DNA of 7,261 nt from an uncultured Prevotella sp. (GCA_934230965.1 CAKQFW010000102.1:1-7261); one strand, 5' to 3'. Shown: positions 1 through 7,261, numbered from the stretch's first letter. Translations and numbers: made by a program. The notes: generated by a model not told the origin, from the letters alone.

Positions 1-2011
1 AAGCCATATCAAGGGGAGAGCCCGTGGCATAAGTGGTGTCAGTAGCATGAAAATAGGCATTGTGTATCTGCACATTTAGTGTGTCACGCTGTGCGGCAAA
101 TATGGCTGCTTCGTCAAGATGTCCAAGAGTTTGAGCTATCTTAGCCATTGTTCCAAGACAATCAGACAACACACAATTATTCGTTAGTTCAGCCGACTCT
201 CCTCCTACTTCGACGCCTGCAGGTGCCAACCAATCGCCTAAGAACCACATACGTCGGTTATCATCAGGCCACGGTTGTAACAGTCCATCTTTCATATAAT
301 GCTGTGCATATTGTATCCATTGTTTCATTTTGTCATAATAACGTGTCATGGTACGCGCATCGGCATAGTTTACATAAGTGCGCCAGGGGGCTTTCACCAT
401 AAACGCGCTCCAATAAGCACCGCCGCCACCACCTCCTGCGGGAGCCACATAAGGCAAGTTACCATCTTCGCCCATAGTATCGGCCCATGCTTGCAACCAA
501 TTATAATAGGTTGGAGCCACATTACAGAAGGTTTGCACAGTAGGTGTTGACGAATTACCATCTCCTCCATAGCCCATGCGTTCAAGGTGTGGACAATCAA
601 CCATATACCCACTAAATGTTAGACAACGCATGGTGCGCGCTATCATATCATGTATAGCATTTAGGTCATTATCAGAACAACTAAACGTTGCTGTTTCGGC
701 ATACTGTCCTGAGATTTGAAGCGCATGCACATCAGTAGAGAGAAGCTGTGTTAAACCTGATATTTTCACATACCTAAAGGCATGATGATGAAACTTATTT
801 TGAAAAAGCTCTTCACCCTTTCCAGCAGAGATGTAACTATCAGATTCGCCCTGTGAACAAAATCCTAATGAATCAACGATATTATCAGTATACTCCATTT
901 TTACCTCTTGCCCCACACGCAGCCCTCGCATCTTCAACGATAACCAAGCTGTAGATACTTGTCCGAAATCAACAAGCCAAACATCATTTTTTAAACGTTG
1001 TATCTGTTTTGCCGCATGTATAGCAATAATAGCATTGGGCTCACACATTTGTGGCGAAGCCTTCACTCCATGCACTGGTACCTCTGCCACAGGCGTCCAG
1101 GCATGTTGCGTTGCCGTTAGAATACGCCCATCAACGCGTTCACCCCCAAACTGTAAAGCTTGCCACGTGCCTGTATCATGATAACCACTTGCAGTGGCTT
1201 TCCATGAAGCATCTGTACAGCATAAGTGTTTCATGGTGCCTGGCGACACTTCTACTAAGTCTGCTCGCACTAAAGGCCCATCATACTGTGCAAAGCCCAA
1301 GTTACAACGATACCATCCCTTACCAAGCCATAAGCGTACCTCATTATTGCCTTTACGCACCATTGGTGTAATGTCATAGGTTACCATTAAACTACGTTTA
1401 TTAAGTTGCGCTACAGCAGGAGCCAGCACTGCCGAGCTCGCCTTTTTCCCATTAACATATACCTCATGATAGCCCAACGAGTTGACATGCAACAACAAAC
1501 GCTTATGTTTATCAGGAGAAATATGCACTATTTTTCTCACAATGGGTGAGGTGCATGCCACTTCTGACAAAGGCATGCCAATATATTTTCCTCGCATATC
1601 AGTAGTATGCAAAAGCCCTATACCGAAAGGTTGTATCTCACTCCAGTCAGATACCTCACCCTTATCGTTCCAACTGCGCACACGCCAGTAATACAGGTGT
1701 CCACTATGCAATTGTTTTCCACCATAAGGCACCATGACGCTGGTTGACGCCTGTTTACGCACTTGCCAACAATCGGCTTTTCCATGTAATAGGCGCACAC
1801 TATCTGTGCCCACCTGTAGTTCGTAAGCCGTCTGTCGAGCATTATTATATGTTGCATGGTTTAACCAGCTGAAGTGAAGTTGCGTATTATCTATAGCTAA
1901 GGGAGCCTTAAGGTTTTCACACGTCAACCCATCAATCTTTAAGGGCTCTGCCATTAACGTAGCTATGCTACAACTGATGCACATGAGTATTGCAAGAATT
2001 ATTTTTCTCAT
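1..2011 (-). CDS. GH78 alpha-L-rhamnosidase, secreted, 3' end cut off by the window edge
   Basis: Exo-enzyme expected to release terminal alpha-L-rhamnose by the inverting mechanism, probably in the periplasm. Reading from the ATG at 2011 gives 670 uninterrupted codons to the left edge. Residues 1-21 form a signal peptide (MRK, then a hydrophobic run, likely cut at LMA|EP). An N-terminal Ig-like domain follows, with YYWRVRSWND near 107-116, then the beta-sandwich Bac_rhamnosid regions (VDFGQVSTAWLSLKMRG). The (alpha/alpha)6 catalytic domain carries DCPHLERMGYGGDG: D472, E477 and D484 have the spacing of D567, E572 and D579 of Bacillus GL1 RhaB. WFLGDWLAP (D593) is also typical. The base equivalent to RhaB E841 would fall near residue 746, outside the window, so an intact active site cannot be confirmed. 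The start lies 45 bases after the GH2 stop, suggesting co-transcription. The family call is firm; linkage specificity is unknown. Confidence 0.93.
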   Translation of the reverse strand, partial: MRKIILAILMCISCSIATLMAEPLKIDGLTCENLKAPLAIDNTQLHFSWLNHATYNNARQTAYELQVGTDSVRLLHGKADCWQVRKQASTSVMVPYGGKQLHSGHLYYWRVRSWNDKGEVSDWSEIQPFGIGLLHTTDMRGKYIGMPLSEVACTSPIVRKIVHISPDKHKRLLLHVNSLGYHEVYVNGKKASSAVLAPAVAQLNKRSLMVTYDITPMVRKGNNEVRLWLGKGWYRCNLGFAQYDGPLVRADLVEVSPGTMKHLCCTDASWKATASGYHDTGTWQALQFGGERVDGRILTATQHAWTPVAEVPVHGVKASPQMCEPNAIIAIHAAKQIQRLKNDVWLVDFGQVSTAWLSLKMRGLRVGQEVKMEYTDNIVDSLGFCSQGESDSYISAGKGEELFQNKFHHHAFRYVKISGLTQLLSTDVHALQISGQYAETATFSCSDNDLNAIHDMIARTMRCLTFSGYMVDCPHLERMGYGGDGNSSTPTVQTFCNVAPTYYNWLQAWADTMGEDGNLPYVAPAGGGGGGAYWSAFMVKAPWRTYVNYADARTMTRYYDKMKQWIQYAQHYMKDGLLQPWPDDNRRMWFLGDWLAPAGVEVGGESAELTNNCVLSDCLGTMAKIAQTLGHLDEAAIFAAQRDTLNVQIHNAYFHATDTTYATGSPLDMA

Positions 2012-2056
2012 ATTTCACATCGTTTTATCTTTAAAATAGCAGATACTCATTATTAT

Positions 2057-4720
2057 TTATCGTACTATAGCCAAGCAACGTTCACGTTGAGCATAAGTTT
2101 TGCATAACAGTTGCACCGCACCATTACTACCATCAAGCATTTCAACAGCTACTGGACACTGCTCACCTGGCATAAGGGTAAGATAATTATCGCTCCAAAG
2201 TACAGGTAAAACACGTTCACCCGACTGTTTATTGACAAGACGTAAACGATTGGCGAAAGCTACGCCTTTTCCTTTATTTGTAAGGGTAAACGATAGTTTA
2301 TTACCCTTTCGTTCTATGTTGCTCACCTCCAACTTACTGGTGGGCAAAGAAGCAAGCGCTTCGTAACACAAGGGTTCACGACCGTTTGTCCAATAAAAAT
2401 TATCGGCAACGAGTTTTCCTTTTTTTGTTACGAGTAACAGGCGTATAAACTGCAAGCCAGCATCTTTCGTATTGAGAACAAAAGCTTCGCGCATATCTTC
2501 TGTGGGACAACTAAGCGATGCAGATTGCCTTGCTATTTCCTGTCCCATTACATTATAACGAATAGCTGTAACGGTTACATCGTCAAGGGGCGAAGCCGAA
2601 GCATTGATAACCTTCACGCTACCTGTTAGGCAGTTCCATTGCACATGTTGTGGTTCGCATGCCTTACGAGCGCCCCAATAGCACCCCGTAGGGTCATAAT
2701 AATAATCGTAGGTTTGCCAAACAAACGATGGATAAGCAGGATGACTCATCCATATCAACATGCCAGCAGCATCGTTCCACATTTTATCTTGCCATGCCTC
2801 ATACATACCTTTCATGTCTTCAAGATTTACTAACTGAGCCCGCTCACAAAAAGCCTCCAAGTTTTTTGGCTTACCATACCGTTTGTCTACAGCCTCAACA
2901 TAACTGATAGGGAAAGCGTTTGACGCTTCTTTTCCAAAGAAGTGATAATTCCATAAATTGTTATTGTCTTCTTTCAGCTGTTGTTCACTGGGCAATGGCC
3001 ACTGCTTGTCTTTAGGTATAAACAGGCACACACTTTCATATTGCGGGAAAGTGGCCATGCCTATCTCTGTGCGAAAGCCGTAACCATAATTATAGCCATA
3101 AGGATAAGCTGGCTTTTCAAAAGCGAGGTTGCTGGCCGAGGTTTCAAAATGGTGAGCAGGCGGAAAATCGCGCCACCATCCACTGCCAGATAGGCCATCT
3201 TGATTTGAACACGACTTATACAAACGATCATTACCATCTTCTTTCATCACTATCATGCGTAGCGCTTGATCAATATCAGGCACGGGATGTGTCTCGTTAG
3301 CACCACACCATACAGCGATGCAAGCATGATTTCGTAATCTCCGTACCTTGTCACGCGCATTTGTTATAAAAGCCTTATGGTCAGCCACATCATTATAAGC
3401 TACATAGAGCCAAAAATCGTCCCACACCATGATGCCTTGCTCATCGCAATAGTGGTAAAACTCGTCGTCGGTAACACAGCCTGTCCACAGACGTATCATG
3501 TTATAATTCATGTCTTTGTGTAGACGTATCTTGGTTTCATATTGCTTACCATGGCAACGCAACATATACTCAGCCATGCCCCAGTTACCCCCTTTCACAA
3601 AGATATGTTTACCGTTAACATAGAGGTTGAGGACAGGAAAGCCAACAGCGTTGTCAACCATACGATACTCATACTTTCTAATGCCGAAACGCACCTCTCG
3701 CACATCGCTCACTTTTCCATCTACCGAACATTGCAAACGACAGGTATAAAGGTTGGGGGCGCCGTAACCATTGGGCCACCACAATTTAGGGTTCTTTATC
3801 ACGAGCGATGCTAATTGGTGTTTATTTAGATGCAAATGGGCTGTGTCGCCAGCTGCAACCTGAAGGGTCTTGCTAAACTGAATATTGCCAGGCATAATGG
3901 TGCCTTGAACACTTATTGATTGTGTTTGCGAAGAATGGTTGGCCACACCCGAAGCAATACTCAGTTCGGCCTGTTGCCATGTGGGCAAATGGCTACGCAC
4001 CCATGGATCAACAAGAACGGCACTGCCTGTAACCTCAACACGCGCATGGCCAGTGATACCGGCTAAACGTCCTGGAACATAAGGCATCCAGTCCCATCCT
4101 GCTCCCGCTAAATAACTCGGGCTACAAGCCACGCCATAGGGGTCTTTTCCGTTACGTGTTTTACGTTGGTCAGCATCGTATATCAGCACAGCAATTATGT
4201 TTTTTTCGTTAGCGCGATACAGGTGAGTTACGTTGAAACGCGAACGCAACATATGGCCTTTTACATCTTTTACTGAAGCATCAGAGCCCGATATCTTATG
4301 ACCATTAAAATAGAAATCGGCATACTTGTTGATATTATCAAAACACAACCATACCTGCTGATGAGCCGAAGGCTGCTGTGGTAAGCTGAAAGTGCCAACA
4401 TACCAGAACGGACGGTTGTACTTACTTTCATCTACCTTATATATATTATCGGCATACTCGGGACATGCTTCATGACCCGCCTCAACATAAGCTGTGAACA
4501 CGGTGCCAGGCACTACACCACGCACGTGCTCGGGCAAGGCGACTTGTTGCGAAGACAATTGCTGGCCCGTCATTGGCGTTGAGGCTTGCGGAAATACTTG
4601 CCACGAAATGCCATCAGCGCTACTCTCCAGCGAATAGCTATGTATCTGTGCTTGCACCATAAATGAGAACGAAAGCAAGCATAATGTAATGAAGCCAGAT
4701 AAAGACGTTTGTTTCATCAT
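2057..4720 (-). CDS. GH2 beta-mannosidase / endo-beta-mannosidase-like glycoside hydrolase, secreted
   Basis: Retaining beta-glycosidase of 887 residues. From the ATG at 4720, residues 1-24 are a signal peptide (MMKQ, hydrophobic core, cut at VQA|QIH). Next come a GH2 sugar-binding domain (about 32-232), an Ig-like domain (about 235-348), a TIM barrel (about 350-695) and C-terminal beta domains. The acid/base is E476 in WCGANETHPVPDID and the nucleophile is E552 in GFRTEIG, 76 residues apart as in LacZ (E461/E537). YCDEQGIMVWDDF is a further barrel signature. The pattern W-C-G-x-N-E-x-x-P-x-x-D-I resembles plant mannosylglycoprotein endo-beta-mannosidase and its exo-beta-glucosaminidase relatives more than beta-galactosidase; this is from memory of the families. 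An upstream in-frame ATG at 4774 would add 18 polar and aromatic residues before the signal peptide and is disfavoured; 4717 is equally possible. It lies between GH92 and GH78 in a probable operon. Exact substrate is unresolved. Confidence 0.9.
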   Translation of the reverse strand: MMKQTSLSGFITLCLLSFSFMVQAQIHSYSLESSADGISWQVFPQASTPMTGQQLSSQQVALPEHVRGVVPGTVFTAYVEAGHEACPEYADNIYKVDESKYNRPFWYVGTFSLPQQPSAHQQVWLCFDNINKYADFYFNGHKISGSDASVKDVKGHMLRSRFNVTHLYRANEKNIIAVLIYDADQRKTRNGKDPYGVACSPSYLAGAGWDWMPYVPGRLAGITGHARVEVTGSAVLVDPWVRSHLPTWQQAELSIASGVANHSSQTQSISVQGTIMPGNIQFSKTLQVAAGDTAHLHLNKHQLASLVIKNPKLWWPNGYGAPNLYTCRLQCSVDGKVSDVREVRFGIRKYEYRMVDNAVGFPVLNLYVNGKHIFVKGGNWGMAEYMLRCHGKQYETKIRLHKDMNYNMIRLWTGCVTDDEFYHYCDEQGIMVWDDFWLYVAYNDVADHKAFITNARDKVRRLRNHACIAVWCGANETHPVPDIDQALRMIVMKEDGNDRLYKSCSNQDGLSGSGWWRDFPPAHHFETSASNLAFEKPAYPYGYNYGYGFRTEIGMATFPQYESVCLFIPKDKQWPLPSEQQLKEDNNNLWNYHFFGKEASNAFPISYVEAVDKRYGKPKNLEAFCERAQLVNLEDMKGMYEAWQDKMWNDAAGMLIWMSHPAYPSFVWQTYDYYYDPTGCYWGARKACEPQHVQWNCLTGSVKVINASASPLDDVTVTAIRYNVMGQEIARQSASLSCPTEDMREAFVLNTKDAGLQFIRLLLVTKKGKLVADNFYWTNGREPLCYEALASLPTSKLEVSNIERKGNKLSFTLTNKGKGVAFANRLRLVNKQSGERVLPVLWSDNYLTLMPGEQCPVAVEMLDGSNGAVQLLCKTYAQRERCLAIVR

Positions 4721-4770
4721 AATATAAAAAACAGTGTTATCGAAATATATTGTATTTTTACTTTTTTGCA

Positions 4771-4786
4771 CCATTTTACCATTTTA
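4771..4786. repeat. Two perfect tandem copies of an 8-base unit in the GH92-GH2 gap
   Basis: The plus strand reads CCATTTTA twice in a row; on the transcribed strand this is TAAAATGG twice. The second ATG so formed on that strand is the in-frame upstream start at 4774, which would extend the GH2 protein ahead of its signal peptide. This may be chance in AT-rich DNA. Confidence 0.55.
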
Positions 4787-4791
4787 GAGTA

Positions 4792-4820
4792 CACCCAAAA
4801 GAGCTGCACCCCCAAAAGAG
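4792..4820. repeat. Two direct copies of a C-rich/A-rich unit in the GH92-GH2 gap
   Basis: CCCAAAAGAG occurs at 4794-4803 and again at 4811-4820, a period of 17 bases; each copy is preceded by further C-rich sequence (CAC). On the transcribed strand the unit is CTCTTTTGGG. It starts a few bases after the GH92 stop and lies 71-103 bases before the GH2 start. It could be a binding site, an mRNA processing or stability element, or chance. I see no strong stem-loop and no terminator T-run here. Confidence 0.55.
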
Positions 4821-4823
4821 GCA

Positions 4824-7166
4824 TCAAGGATGCGTTTCGCTCATCTCTAAATGTAAGGTTCCACCCTTCATTAGGGTGTGGTAATCAATTTGAGACGAGA
4901 CTGGTTTCCCATTCCACAATGCCCGTTTTATAAAAATGGCTTTGTCGCTATTGTTTGGTGCCTCAATGGTAAGCGTACGACCGTTACCCAAACACACAGT
5001 GATATGACTAAATACGGGACTTGTAATTTCAAAACGTGTGTCACCGGGACAATATTGATGCAGACCTATAGCCGACAATACATACCAAGCCGACATCTGT
5101 CCCACATCTTCGTTTCCTACTAATCCTTCAACCTTATTATGATAAGCGTTGCGACAGATGTATCTGGTGTAATACTGGGTTTTCCAAGGCTCGCCTAACC
5201 TATTGTAAAGATAAGGCACAAAATGTACGGGTTCGTTAGCGTGGTTATAATACACGTTCCATAGCATCTGCTTAGGCGTATTTTCAAACATTCTGTCAAG
5301 ATCGGCTAGCACTTTGCGTTTGCCTCCCATCAGTTTTACCATACCGTCTACATCGTGAGGAACGAACCAGCCTTGCTGCAAGGGGTTACATTCCATACAT
5401 CCATACCACTCTTTAAGTCGGCCTTCTTCGGGCCAAGGTAGCCAAGCACCTTTTTCATCTCGCGGTCGAAACCATCCTTTCTCTTTGTCAAAGATATTGC
5501 GATAGGCTTGAGCTTTTTTCGCATATACCAGCGCATCGGCCTTATGCCCTAAGCGGTGTGCCATGCGCGATAGGCACCAATCAGTATAAGCATACTCAAG
5601 GGTGTATGAAAGGCACAGGCTGCCAGGGGTATAGCCATACGGGTCGTTACCAAACCTTGCCGACGTGTTTTTGGCATACTGGTAAGCCAACGCCACATTA
5701 TATTGGCGTATGCCTTTAGCATAGGCATCAGATAAGACGGAGATGGCAGGGTTGCCCAACATGCAGCCTGAATAGGCGTTAAGCAATTCCCAACGTTCAA
5801 AATACTGTCGGCCACTTTGGGTTGCCATAGTAATAAGCGAGTTGAGCAGGTCGTTCACTAAAGTAGGGTTAATGAGCGTTTGCAATGGCATTTGCGAACG
5901 AAACACATCCCATCCGCTAAACACGGTGCGCTTGCTAAAGGTGCCATCGGTGGTATGCACTTGATAATCGCCTCCCACATAACGCCCATCAACATCTTGG
6001 CACACACGGGGGTCAATCATCGTGTGATAAAGCGAGGTGTAGAACACTTTGCGCTCTTCGCTGGTGCCGCCTTGCACGGCTATGCACCCCAGCATTTTGT
6101 TCCATTGGGCTATGGTGGCACGATGCACCTCGTCGAAAGAGCGGTTTGCTACCTCGGCATTAAAGTTACGACGGGCGCCATCTATGTCAACATAAGAGAG
6201 ACCTACCGACAACTCTATACGCTCGGCATCTAAGGTGGCGGTCTCGGCATAAACACCTATATGGCGCCCTTCAATTTCGCACGATCTTTTGTTGGCAAAA
6301 TCAACGCTCTGTTGTTGGGCAGAAGCCACTGCCTGTATATAGGCGGCCGAAACCACATCGTCGTTATTGCCCTTCATACCAGGGGGCAACGTGGCGCTAA
6401 AAAAGCCAAAACGTGACATGGGCTTATTGAAATGGGCATGAAAGAACAAACGATATTTCACTTGCCCCTCGCCATTGCCCCAACCTCCACTTTCAGGTTG
6501 ACAATCAATCCATCCCTCAAGGGTTTGAGCATCAATCACATGTACATACTGTCTTGAGGCGGTGCCACCTACACGGCGAGCAAGATCAATCAGCACGCGT
6601 GAACAAGGGTTTGCAGGAAAAGTCATTCGCAACACACCACAATGGGGAGCTGCCGTGGCTTCAGCATAAATGTCTGTGTCAGAAAGACGAACGGCATAAT
6701 AGCCAGCATGGGCTCGCTCGGTAGCTTTATCATAGGCCGAACGCCATCCTGGCACACTACAGCCATCGCGCCCAGCAAAGGTGCGTAAGGGGCCTGTTGT
6801 GGGCATAACGAGAAAGTTGCCCATCTCGCCATTCCACCCTATGCCACTCATTTGCGTCATTGAGAAACCTTCAATATGAGTGTGTTCATAACTGTAACCT
6901 GAACCATTGTCGCCACCAAGAATAGTTTGGGGGCTAACTTGCGCCATACCAAAGGGGGTGGTAGCACCAGGAAAAGTTTTTCCGAGACCATGGTATGCAC
7001 CAGCTGCCTCGGTATTGGTACTGGCGCCTACAAAAGGGTTTACCTCATAAGCCAACGATGCCTCTTGTGCTATACACGGGCCACTGGCGATAGTATGGGC
7101 TGAACAAAGTGTAAAAAACATGACGCATCTGGCTACGCCATGAGTTATGATTTGAGTATTGAGCAT
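4824..7166 (-). CDS. GH92 exo-alpha-mannosidase, secreted
   Basis: Complete 780-residue enzyme, a usual length for GH92: calcium-dependent, inverting exo-alpha-mannosidases that trim N-glycans or mannans. Residues 1 to about 34 look like a signal peptide with a long n-region and a hydrophobic stretch at 14-29. The N-terminal beta-sandwich domain carries VNPFVG (42-47), FPGATTPFGMAQVSP (65-79), GYSYEHTHIEGFS (90-102) and GNFLVMPT (116-123). The (alpha/alpha)6 catalytic domain carries FSGWDVFR (416-423), MECNPLQQGWFVPHDVDG (591-608), NHANEPVHFVPYLYN (641-655) and GNEDVGQMSAWYV (684-696). E592 matches the general acid (E533 of BT3990); D687 is the likely base (D644). N685 stands where many relatives have a second Asp. 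The NEP segment is compatible with alpha-1,2 activity, but linkage cannot be settled by reading. First gene of the apparent operon, behind a repeat-rich leader. The stop is TGA at 4826-4824. Confidence 0.95.
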   Translation of the reverse strand: MLNTQIITHGVARCVMFFTLCSAHTIASGPCIAQEASLAYEVNPFVGASTNTEAAGAYHGLGKTFPGATTPFGMAQVSPQTILGGDNGSGYSYEHTHIEGFSMTQMSGIGWNGEMGNFLVMPTTGPLRTFAGRDGCSVPGWRSAYDKATERAHAGYYAVRLSDTDIYAEATAAPHCGVLRMTFPANPCSRVLIDLARRVGGTASRQYVHVIDAQTLEGWIDCQPESGGWGNGEGQVKYRLFFHAHFNKPMSRFGFFSATLPPGMKGNNDDVVSAAYIQAVASAQQQSVDFANKRSCEIEGRHIGVYAETATLDAERIELSVGLSYVDIDGARRNFNAEVANRSFDEVHRATIAQWNKMLGCIAVQGGTSEERKVFYTSLYHTMIDPRVCQDVDGRYVGGDYQVHTTDGTFSKRTVFSGWDVFRSQMPLQTLINPTLVNDLLNSLITMATQSGRQYFERWELLNAYSGCMLGNPAISVLSDAYAKGIRQYNVALAYQYAKNTSARFGNDPYGYTPGSLCLSYTLEYAYTDWCLSRMAHRLGHKADALVYAKKAQAYRNIFDKEKGWFRPRDEKGAWLPWPEEGRLKEWYGCMECNPLQQGWFVPHDVDGMVKLMGGKRKVLADLDRMFENTPKQMLWNVYYNHANEPVHFVPYLYNRLGEPWKTQYYTRYICRNAYHNKVEGLVGNEDVGQMSAWYVLSAIGLHQYCPGDTRFEITSPVFSHITVCLGNGRTLTIEAPNNSDKAIFIKRALWNGKPVSSQIDYHTLMKGGTLHLEMSETHP

Positions 7167-7191
7167 ATGTATTACTTTTTACTAAAGTTTC

Positions 7192-7208
7192 GCAAGTTTT
7201 CAACTTGC
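7192..7208. repeat. Perfect inverted repeat, 7-base arms, 3-base loop, upstream of GH92
   Basis: On the plus strand the arms are GCAAGTT (7192-7198) and AACTTGC (7202-7208), separated by TTC. It ends 25 bases before the GH92 start codon. It could be a protein-binding operator or a short mRNA hairpin in the 5' UTR. No T-run follows in the direction of transcription (the next bases are GAAACTTTAG), so an intrinsic terminator is unlikely. The arms share the CAAGTT core with the neighbouring tandem repeat. Confidence 0.7.
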
Positions 7209-7216
7209 TGTCAGTA

Positions 7217-7240
7217 AACAAGTTGACAAGTAGACAAGCT
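7217..7240. repeat. Three tandem 8-base repeats upstream of GH92
   Basis: The plus strand reads AACAAGTT, GACAAGTA, GACAAGCT in immediate succession, so the core ACAAG recurs every 8 bases. The same CAAGTT core, in both orientations, forms the hairpin 9 bases to the left. The array lies 51-74 bases before the GH92 start, a normal place for an activator or repressor to bind. No binding protein is encoded in the window. Confidence 0.65.
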
Positions 7241-7261
7241 GCTACCCATACTTATCAAAGG

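Larger units (their letters stand above)
7167..7261 (-). promoter_or_regulatory. Leader upstream of GH92, probable promoter/operator region
   Basis: These 95 bases precede the first gene of the apparent operon and contain no coding sequence that I can support. The 25 bases just before the ATG are A-rich, with no Shine-Dalgarno sequence, as is usual in Bacteroidota. The region holds a perfect hairpin and a three-copy 8-base repeat, listed separately. No clean Bacteroidota promoter (TTTG near -33 with TAnnTTTG near -7) was found; a TTTG lies at 7259-7256, but its partner about 23 bases downstream (TACTTGTC, 7232-7225) matches poorly. A regulatory role is inferred from position and repeats only. 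Confidence 0.45.

Noticed and set aside
1051..1371. 106-residue open frame on the plus strand opposite GH78
   Set aside because: It is antisense to conserved GH78 sequence and its translation has low-complexity, non-family composition.
1618..1857. Minus-strand 79-residue open frame within the GH78 gene
   Set aside because: It is in a different frame from the GH78 reading, which continues without stops through this stretch.
2001..2011. GH78 as a lipoprotein, from cysteines at residues 11 and 14 of the signal peptide
   Set aside because: The residues before each cysteine do not fit a lipobox with Leu at -3 and a small residue at -1, whereas an ordinary cut at LMA|EP fits.
2012..2056. Possible terminator or promoter between GH2 and GH78
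   Set aside because: The only pairing is an AT-only TTTTA/TAAAA stem and no TTTG/TAnnTTTG pair is present; the 45-base gap fits co-transcription.
4821..4833. Small hairpin GCATC-AAG-GATGC over the GH92 stop codon as a terminator
   Set aside because: The stem is only 5 bases and no T-run follows in the direction of transcription.
5880..6233. 117-residue open frame on the plus strand opposite GH92
   Set aside because: It lies wholly inside the well-supported GH92 gene, antisense to it, shows no recognisable domain, and is best explained as a shadow of codon bias.

Overview
The window looks like part of a carbohydrate-degradation locus from a member of the Bacteroidota, most likely a Prevotella- or Bacteroides-like gut or oral bacterium. 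This is inferred from the enzyme set (GH92, GH2 and GH78 exo-glycosidases, all exported), moderate GC, AT-rich start regions without Shine-Dalgarno sequences, and residue patterns typical of that phylum. No rRNA, SusC/SusD pair or other taxonomic marker is present, so the genus is a guess.

All supported genes are on the minus strand and read right to left. A 95-base leader (7167-7261) carries an unusual set of short repeats. A complete GH92 exo-alpha-mannosidase (4824-7166) follows. After a 103-base gap with two small tandem repeats comes a complete GH2 enzyme of the beta-mannosidase / endo-beta-mannosidase / exo-beta-glucosaminidase type (2057-4720). After 45 bases comes a GH78 alpha-L-rhamnosidase (start 2011), which runs off the left edge with its last part missing. 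Same strand, short gaps and no visible terminators suggest one transcript, GH92-GH2-GH78.

Each protein begins with a signal peptide and shows no convincing lipobox, so all three probably work in the periplasm on oligosaccharides imported by proteins encoded elsewhere. The simplest model is sequential trimming: GH92 removes terminal alpha-mannose, GH2 cleaves an exposed beta-linked mannose (or glucosamine), and GH78 removes alpha-L-rhamnose. GH92 plus GH2 would suit an N-glycan core; rhamnosidase does not, so the target may be a mixed mannose/rhamnose glycan. The substrate is inference.

No mobile element, CRISPR array, tRNA or rRNA was seen. The points most worth a second look are the repeat-rich leader upstream of GH92, the enzyme combination, and a few active-site variations. 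No wholly new system is evident.
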